This document shows, one piece after another, positions 7,992-12,699 of a stretch of 12,699 bases of DNA (its first letter is position 1; every line of letters begins with the position of its first letter). The position numbers were made by a program, and so were the translations under genes. The stretch is from JBDNDK01 sp046719185. GTDB taxonomy: Bacteria; Armatimonadota; UBA5829. The notes below the pieces were generated by a model. That model ran no database searches. It worked only from the letters and a program-made list of their open reading frames with translations, and was not told the DNA's origin. The DNA is taken from assembly GCA_046719185.1 (NCBI GenBank), contig JBDNDK010000055.1, positions 1-12,699 on the forward strand. The letters are read 5' to 3'.

Positions 7992-9374
7992 TTAGAGTGG
8001 GAAATTCATATCAGACTGACCTCTAACAAGCAATACAGCCTGACCATTTTCAAGAGATATCACACCTGTAACACTTGCAATATTTCCATTTGCAGGAACA
8101 CTAGTGCTACCAGTTGCAATGCATTTTATAATCACACCACCATCATTTATATTAAATGTCTTATTAGTGGGATTAGAATTTTCAACTTTTCCAGCAATTC
8201 TTGAAAGTAAACCAACATTGTTTGTGCCTACTCCATTTGTTGGACCGGCTATATTACCGAAGGTTCCACCGCCAATTGCTTTTGAGTTCATTCCATATGG
8301 TTTAACATTAAAACTGCCCCCATCTGGACTGATTGATGAAAGTTCAATTGCTCTTTCACCATTTGATAGAGTCTTTAGTTTGCCTACAACAGTAACTTTA
8401 TTACCCAAAGCTTCTGAAGTAGCACCTTCAACTCTGATACCAGAAGGAACATTAACTTGCTGAATATAAAAGAAATCAGGACCAACAGCACCTGTGAGAG
8501 CAGAAATGTAAGTATTAGCAAGGCTAACCCATTGACCATCATTGAGCCCCTTTGCATTAGCTACAGTTGATGCTTGTATCTCAGGACCAGTAAGCTTAAA
8601 TCCTATGATTCTTCCATCAATTGCATCAAAGTCACCAGAACCATTATACATATTAACTAATACATCACCGACTTTTGATGAATCAGGAGCCACACTTCTG
8701 CTAACCCAACCAACATTTGCATAATCCAAGCCATTAGAATTCCATACACCAGCTTGATTTGTTGGAGCCAGAACTAACCAATATGTCTGACCAGCAGTCA
8801 AGTTTACATTAATTCCACTAATCTGAGCTATGCTTCCTAAAGTGTTATTTTGAATAGAAACTGAATGTGACCAGATCATGCTGGGATTCAATTGCAAACC
8901 TGTTGGAGCAGGAATAATACCTATGTAAAGGTCCCTTCCGTTTCCTTGGCTTGTGTTTAGTCCTGCAGTTGCTCTTAATTGAAGAACAACTGATAATGAA
9001 TCTGCAATACCTGAAGAGGTTGGTGTGAATGGCTGGATTATCCATGAGCCATAGGCACCATTATCTCTTTGAAGTTGTCCACCTATATTAAGAAAAACCT
9101 CTGCACAAGGTGCACCAGATGTACCTTGGCTGACAACTGGTAATGGTTTTCCATTTACAGTATCATAATCAAATACAGGTCTTACACCGGTGAAGTCTCC
9201 ACTAAATGGATGACTGCTATAGCCCACCTGAAGTGTACGGGTGAGATCCCTGCCTAACTGATAATTAGAGCCATCAGCAATAGTATCAACAAATACAGTT
9301 TGTGCACTACAGCTTACAGCTAAAGATCCAATCAAGCTCAGGAGGGCAATGTGTTTTTTTATTGTTCGCAGCAT
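7992..9374 (-). CDS. Secreted protein with two OB-fold-like repeats, function unknown
   Basis: A 460-residue exported protein that I cannot assign to a named function. Residues 1-24 are a signal sequence ending SLAVSCSA; cleavage after Ala24 is likely, and Cys22 is only a marginal lipobox (AVSC). Residues about 85-245 are a beta-rich region (WIIQPFTPTSSGIADSLSVV, IWSHSVSIQ, NLTAGQTYWLVLAP) resembling the extracellular beta-sandwich domains called choice-of-anchor. Residues about 275-350 and 390-457 look like two OB-fold repeats: LNDGQWVSLANTYISAL, DFFYIQQ, SGIRVEG and NKVTVVGKL in the first, RIAGKVEN, GGVIIKC and IASVTGVISLENG in the second. The start is ATG 9372-9374, supported by GGAGGG seven bases upstream; a longer frame running into the upstream gene is rejected. 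It follows the PstS-like gene by 16 bases and is probably co-transcribed with it. Confidence 0.82.
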   Translation of the reverse strand: MLRTIKKHIALLSLIGSLAVSCSAQTVFVDTIADGSNYQLGRDLTRTLQVGYSSHPFSGDFTGVRPVFDYDTVNGKPLPVVSQGTSGAPCAEVFLNIGGQLQRDNGAYGSWIIQPFTPTSSGIADSLSVVLQLRATAGLNTSQGNGRDLYIGIIPAPTGLQLNPSMIWSHSVSIQNNTLGSIAQISGINVNLTAGQTYWLVLAPTNQAGVWNSNGLDYANVGWVSRSVAPDSSKVGDVLVNMYNGSGDFDAIDGRIIGFKLTGPEIQASTVANAKGLNDGQWVSLANTYISALTGAVGPDFFYIQQVNVPSGIRVEGATSEALGNKVTVVGKLKTLSNGERAIELSSISPDGGSFNVKPYGMNSKAIGGGTFGNIAGPTNGVGTNNVGLLSRIAGKVENSNPTNKTFNINDGGVIIKCIATGSTSVPANGNIASVTGVISLENGQAVLLVRGQSDMNFPL

Positions 9375-9381
9375 TTGCGTT

Positions 9382-9387
9382 CCCTCC
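9382..9387 (-). promoter_or_regulatory. Ribosome binding site fixing the OB-fold protein start
   Basis: AAAGGAGGG on the minus strand, with its GGAGGG core here, is seven bases before ATG 9372-9374 and lies in the 16-base gap after the upstream stop codon. It shows that translation starts after the upstream gene ends. The longer reading that overlaps the upstream gene by 41 bases is not supported. Confidence 0.85.
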
Positions 9388-9390
9388 TTT

Positions 9391-11160
9391 TTATGGTCTG
9401 TTATCTGGATATGATTCGCCGGGAAGTCCATCTATGGTATTTGGATCTTTAAGCATGATAGCCATACCATCGCGAACTATCTCACCTGTTATAGGTGAAT
9501 AAAAACCGCATCTTCCAAAGCCAGGACCTCTTCCTGCATTTGGACCAGATGTTGAAACAGATTTTGTGGTTGCAAATGCATCCATATCACCAAGAGGAAT
9601 AAGTCCAACACTTCTTACTATTGGAGCATTAGCACTTTGTGTAAATCTTGCAGCAAAATCAGCAAGACCTGCACTTGCTCCATTTGTACCGTCAAACACA
9701 TGATTATATGTCCATAATGGATAATTTCCATCAATAACTGATTGATAGAAACTTGTCCAAGATCCTGGATCTGTTACTTCAAGTGTACCATTAACACCTG
9801 GAAGGCTGTTTCCACTTTCAAAGCTATATGGTGAGAAACCATTAACCTTTGCAACTCTTATATTGTTATATACGCTTGAGTAACCGCCACCTGGTTTTGT
9901 AAATTTCTGAAGGAATGTATAACCTATACCACCTTGAACTTTGCTAACAGCAGTATTAACCGCTCCTGATCCTGGTTTTGCATCTGGTGCAGCAGAACTT
10001 GCAGGGTCTTGTTGACAGGTAAGTCCAGGAATTCCACTTCTATGGTAATTTGGATTAGGTGCAATCCAATTGTCTTTGTTAGGATCTGATGTGTTTGTCC
10101 AACCAGCAGCTGGCACCCAATCTGTTCCGTTCCAGTATTCTCTCATTTCAGAACCATTAGCTTCTTTTTCCATACCTCTCATAATCTGATAAAGATATGT
10201 TACTGATGTTCCAGAAAGTGGCTCTCTGAAATAATTATATAATTTTCTGTGGTCTCTTTCTGGATCTGTTATATTTGAGAAGAATGCATCCCAATAATCA
10301 ACTTTTCCACCAGTTATTAATTTCAACTGTTGGGTTGTGAAGTTGACAGGTTCATTATAGTTCCATTCTTCTTGGATAAATTTATTGTAGATTACTGCAA
10401 GCACGGCTACTGCCAAAATATTATCTTTTGTAGAACTGAAGTTTGCAGGGTTAAGACCAGGTTGCACAACCCCACCTGCTGGTGCAGGGAACAGTCTATT
10501 ATATTTATCAATTGCTTTAACAGCAGAATCCATATAACACTCTGCAAGTCCACCCTCAATTTGAATTCCGCCTGCAGCTAATCTTGCATTGATATCTGCT
10601 AATACTTCATCCCAATCAGGATCCACTATATCAGTATTTGTTGCTGTAGAAAATATTCTACCTGCTGAGGCACCAGAGTTTTTGACAAATTGATATATTT
10701 TTTGTCTGTTTACTGCCCATCTTATACCTATAACAGAGTCTGCTCTTATTACTATTGCATAATATACATTTCCATCAGCAGCTCTCATATATGAAATTTC
10801 ACAGTCTGCCTCATCACCTGTAAATTTCACCTGTCCTGGTTTCCAATTGGGATCATTTTTTAATGGTTCGGACCATTGATCAATTCTATTTCCTTGAGCA
10901 TCTCTTGCTTCCATTTTAACTGCTGAATATGCATGTTTTACTGTTCCTGTACCTTGGCTATTACCCTGATATTGAAGAGTAATATCCATAACTTGTGGTG
11001 CACAACCTCTTACAACAGCGTTAACTTTAAGATCAGTGGTCATACCACTTGCACCACCGATTACTGTTACAAGTCTTCCTTCTGCATTTGCGGAAAATGC
11101 AAGGATAATAGTTAACAAAGTTGTCAACAAACAAAGTTTTAAAATTTTTTGTACTGACAT
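9391..11160 (-). CDS. PstS-like periplasmic binding protein, divergent
   Basis: A 589-residue exported protein. Residues 1-26 are a clear signal peptide (AFSANA before EGR). The rest shows the pattern of the phosphate-binding PstS / PBP_like_2 fold in order: a Gly-rich start (VIGGASG), ILAVAVLAVIYNKF followed by FTTQQLKLITGGKVDYWD (the PstS segment TLDQL..IFSGKI..W), an R-x-x-x-S-G-T ligand motif in FREPLSGTSV (Arg312, Ser316-Thr318), GGIGYTF (410-416), and a late YPLWTYNHVF. It is far longer than PstS (about 320-370), with inserts near residues 60-220, a Trp/Asn/Pro-rich insert about 330-400 and a long tail. The ligand may therefore not be phosphate. No pstC, pstA or pstB is nearby. It is the first gene of a probable pair with the OB-fold protein. 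GGAG lies 12 bases before the ATG, a longish spacing. Confidence 0.72.
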   Translation of the reverse strand: MSVQKILKLCLLTTLLTIILAFSANAEGRLVTVIGGASGMTTDLKVNAVVRGCAPQVMDITLQYQGNSQGTGTVKHAYSAVKMEARDAQGNRIDQWSEPLKNDPNWKPGQVKFTGDEADCEISYMRAADGNVYYAIVIRADSVIGIRWAVNRQKIYQFVKNSGASAGRIFSTATNTDIVDPDWDEVLADINARLAAGGIQIEGGLAECYMDSAVKAIDKYNRLFPAPAGGVVQPGLNPANFSSTKDNILAVAVLAVIYNKFIQEEWNYNEPVNFTTQQLKLITGGKVDYWDAFFSNITDPERDHRKLYNYFREPLSGTSVTYLYQIMRGMEKEANGSEMREYWNGTDWVPAAGWTNTSDPNKDNWIAPNPNYHRSGIPGLTCQQDPASSAAPDAKPGSGAVNTAVSKVQGGIGYTFLQKFTKPGGGYSSVYNNIRVAKVNGFSPYSFESGNSLPGVNGTLEVTDPGSWTSFYQSVIDGNYPLWTYNHVFDGTNGASAGLADFAARFTQSANAPIVRSVGLIPLGDMDAFATTKSVSTSGPNAGRGPGFGRCGFYSPITGEIVRDGMAIMLKDPNTIDGLPGESYPDNRP

Positions 11161-11344
11161 TTTTTCTTTCTTCTCCTTTCGAGTTGTCTATTAATGGCAT
11201 CTTACATCAAAGAACAAAATTACGATTATGGCTTATAGGCAACCTCCTTTAATATTTATTTGATTAAAATACTATGGCAAAGAACAATAGCTGATCTATA
11301 TAAGCTATATATTTTGATATTATTCGAATAGCATTAGCGAGCAA
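11161..11344 (-). other. Intergenic leader of the PstS-like gene with palindrome and unused Shine-Dalgarno
   Basis: This 184-base gap holds no convincing gene. Just past the pseudopilin stop is a 10-bp palindrome TATTCGAATA (11321-11330). A weak stem ATAGCT/AGCTAT spans 11287-11308. On the minus strand TAAAGGAGGT (11242-11251) is a near-perfect Shine-Dalgarno but has no ATG, GTG or TTG at workable spacing. CAAAGAACAA occurs twice in direct orientation (11208-11217 and 11278-11287), exactly 70 bases apart. No strong promoter or terminator could be fixed. Confidence 0.4.
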
Positions 11345-12139
11345 CTAACCTTTTTCCCATTGTTCAGAATTGATCTGTCTTTTGAGTTTTGTACCTGATA
11401 TTGGAACATGTATAAGCCACGGAAGTGCTTTTTGTAGAGTTGCTTGATTGTGGTAGCTATAAAATTGAACATGACCATCACAAAAAACCACATTTCCACC
11501 ATTATGATGAGGAAGTCCGTATTTTTTAACAGTTTCTCCACCTGTTATACAATTACAGAATTTATAAAAAGTATAATCCCTAAGCCAGAGTGTTCTCTCT
11601 CTACCTTTATAATCTCTACCTTTGCCAATAGCTACAGGACCATTGTTACCTTCCATAAGTACTATACATTTTGAAGGAAATGCAACCTCACCCTCTTTTC
11701 TACCTTTGGGTGTGATTCTGAACTGTGCTGCATTGCTGATATCAGCACCAAGACCCATATTATATAAATAAGTAACTGGTGTTCTTGGAAATGCTTGAGT
11801 ATGCCCAAAACTTGCAGGATCACTTTCATCCATTGTTGGGCATTTTGTTGCATAGCACCTCAGCATATCTTCTTTTTTAACATATTTGACAACAACATTT
11901 TGCCATTCCAAAGAATAATCGCTGTCAGTCCACTTGAACCCTCCCATAGGATAAAAACCATCCCACTCACCTCTATACATGTCAAATGCCTTGAACAACT
12001 GGCTCATATTATTTGCACAACTTGTTCTTCGTGCAGTTGACTGGGCTTTTGTAAACACTGGAAATAGAATTGCAGCAAGAATTGCAATTACAGCAATAAC
12101 AACAAGCAGTTCAATTAGTGTAAAACCTCTTTTTTTCAT
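11345..12139 (-). CDS. Type-IV prepilin-like H-X9-DG pseudopilin, complete
   Basis: A 264-residue prepilin-type protein. It starts MKKRG, then FTLIELLVVIAVIAIL: a five-residue basic leader, the Gly/Phe prepilin-peptidase cleavage site, and the conserved Glu five residues into the mature chain, followed by one long hydrophobic helix. FPVFTKAQSTARRTSCANNM continues the helix in a form common in Armatimonadota. The C-terminal box HHNGGNVVFCDGHVQFY has a His followed by nine residues and Asp-Gly. Such proteins are exported and assembled or anchored by type II/IV pilus machinery; the particular role of this one is unknown. The start chosen is ATG 12137-12139 because GGGAG lies 11 bases upstream and gives the usual short leader. 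ATG 12155-12157 would give an 11-residue leader (MGDFFNMKKRG) with a poorer binding site and remains possible. Other pilus genes are absent nearby. Confidence 0.92.
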   Translation of the reverse strand: MKKRGFTLIELLVVIAVIAILAAILFPVFTKAQSTARRTSCANNMSQLFKAFDMYRGEWDGFYPMGGFKWTDSDYSLEWQNVVVKYVKKEDMLRCYATKCPTMDESDPASFGHTQAFPRTPVTYLYNMGLGADISNAAQFRITPKGRKEGEVAFPSKCIVLMEGNNGPVAIGKGRDYKGRERTLWLRDYTFYKFCNCITGGETVKKYGLPHHNGGNVVFCDGHVQFYSYHNQATLQKALPWLIHVPISGTKLKRQINSEQWEKG

Positions 12140-12513
12140 ATTGAAAAAATCTCCCATATTTTAATTCTTCAAATCTTATATCAAGGATATTTTAAATATA
12201 TATTCTTACAATATAATTTATAATACATTAAATATATTTTACTTATACATATAATGTTCAATATTGTTAACATTAATGACTATTTAATACACATGAAAAC
12301 AATAGGTAATGAACACTTTATAGATGAGCTTAAATATTTTTATTCGGTTACATTAAGATTACATAATGCTTTTGTAAGTGTAGTGTAACATAAATGAGGT
12401 GATTTTATTGAATACTATGTCATAATATTTATATGCAGAATTATTTATGACTTGTTGGAGTTTGTTTGCTGTGTAATAGTTTTATATATGATTATATTAC
12501 GCTATATATGTTA
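12140..12513. other. AT-rich intergenic region between ABC exporter and pseudopilin
   Basis: No gene is supported in this 374-base stretch, which is very AT-rich. It contains the nested inverted repeat AATGTT...AACATT (12253-12274) around the palindrome CAATATTG (12259-12266). It also holds a weak GTAATA/TATTAC pair (12473-12500) near the exporter stop, which is not a convincing terminator. On the minus strand, TTGATA and TAAAAT just before the pseudopilin resemble promoter boxes, but their 15-base spacing is short. The region should hold the exporter's transcript end and the pseudopilin promoter. Confidence 0.45.
12151..12155 (-). promoter_or_regulatory. Ribosome binding site favouring the MKKRG start of the pseudopilin
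   Basis: GGGAG on the minus strand is 11 bases before ATG 12137-12139 and overlaps the alternative ATG at 12155-12157, which it therefore cannot serve. Spacing is slightly long, so the choice is probable and not certain. Confidence 0.5.
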
Positions 12514-12699
12514 TTATTTAATTTTTTGTGCATACTGAGCATTGTAAAGTTTTGCATAATGTTTGTTTAATGCAAGAAGCTCATTGTGGGTTCCTGATTC
12601 TGTTATCTTTCCGCTTTCTATAACTAATATCTTATCTGCTTCTAGAATAGTTGATAGTCTATGTGCAACTACAAAAGATGTCCGATTTTCAAATAGTTT
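12514..12699 (-). CDS. ABC exporter (MsbA/MdlB type), C-terminal end of the ATPase domain
   Basis: The minus-strand frame is open at the right edge and ends at TAA 12514-12516, giving 61 residues. It reads FENRTSFVVAHRLSTILEAD, then KILVIESGKITESGTHNELL, then ALNKHYAKLYNAQY. AHRLST contains the switch (H-loop) His of the nucleotide-binding domain. The D.ILV...G.I.E.GTH.ELL pattern followed by a Y..LY..Q end is diagnostic of ABC exporters with fused membrane and ATPase domains, such as lipid, multidrug or peptide exporters. The Walker A, signature and Walker B motifs and the membrane domain lie outside the window, so the cargo cannot be judged. This export-type ATPase is not the missing ATPase of the sugar importer. 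Confidence 0.93.
   Translation of the reverse strand, partial: KLFENRTSFVVAHRLSTILEADKILVIESGKITESGTHNELLALNKHYAKLYNAQYAQKIK

Noticed and set aside
8104..8463. A 119-codon plus-strand frame opposite the OB-fold gene.
   Set aside because: It is the antisense shadow of a well-supported gene, with no binding site and a Pro/Leu-rich composition arising from the reverse strand.
9375..9431. A longer start for the OB-fold protein, overlapping the upstream PstS-like gene by 41 bases.
   Set aside because: The extra 19 residues are hydrophilic and precede an obvious signal sequence, and a strong GGAGGG site points to ATG 9372-9374.
12293..12388. A 31-codon plus-strand frame (MKTIGNEHFIDELKYF...) in the AT-rich gap.
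   Set aside because: No ribosome binding site, very short, no recognisable family; likely chance.
12514..12699. Reading the right-edge ABC ATPase as the missing partner of the sugar importer.
   Set aside because: Its GTHNELL and LYNAQY C-terminus is of the exporter type; importer ATPases end in a different regulatory domain.

Overview
The window is about one-third GC by eye and comes from a bacterial chromosome. The clearest lineage hint is the type-IV-prepilin-like gene at the right. Its N-terminus (KKRGFTLIELLVVIAVIAIL, then FPVFTKAQSTARRTSC) and its H-X9-DG box are typical of the large pseudopilin families of Armatimonadota, Planctomycetota and related phyla. The FPVF.KA...AR.TSC stretch is especially common in Armatimonadota. 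Signal peptides, OB-fold-like secreted proteins and a MalFG-type importer fit that picture. A low-GC Armatimonadota-like bacterium is my best guess, but this is inference from protein style and not a phylogenetic placement. All genes read with the standard bacterial code.

Layout, left to right: (1) the 3' end of a plus-strand H-X9-DG pseudopilin (1-498), closed by a strong hairpin terminator; (2) two minus-strand genes, a ferritin (581-1072) and upstream of it a full-length two-domain M16 zinc protease (1228-3894); (3) a short divergent promoter region; (4) a plus-strand sugar-importer operon, 3990-7931, made of a solute-binding protein fused to a MalF-type permease (869 aa) and a MalG-type permease with an extended N-terminus and an extracytoplasmic insert (441 aa), ended by a second strong terminator; (5) a minus-strand run: a PstS-like periplasmic binding protein (9391-11160) followed 16 bases later by a secreted two-OB-fold-like protein (7992-9374), and upstream a complete H-X9-DG pseudopilin (11345-12139); (6) a 374-base AT-rich gap; (7) the C-terminal 61 codons of an ABC exporter ATPase running off the right edge (12514-12699).

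How it works together: the fused binding-protein/permease and its MalG partner should form one CUT1-type (carbohydrate) ABC importer in which the receptor is tethered to the channel. No ATPase gene lies beside them, so a shared MalK/MsmK-like ATPase elsewhere is expected. The ferritin stores iron, with all ferroxidase ligands present. The PstS-like protein and its OB-fold neighbour look co-transcribed and both carry export signals; their ligand and role are unknown. Three genes are given different starts from the longest possible reading (M16 protease, OB-fold protein, complete pseudopilin) because well-placed ribosome binding sites favour internal ATGs. I saw no tRNA, rRNA, CRISPR array, insertion sequence or known riboswitch. 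The most unusual item is the receptor-permease fusion. I did not find a clear defence or mobile system.
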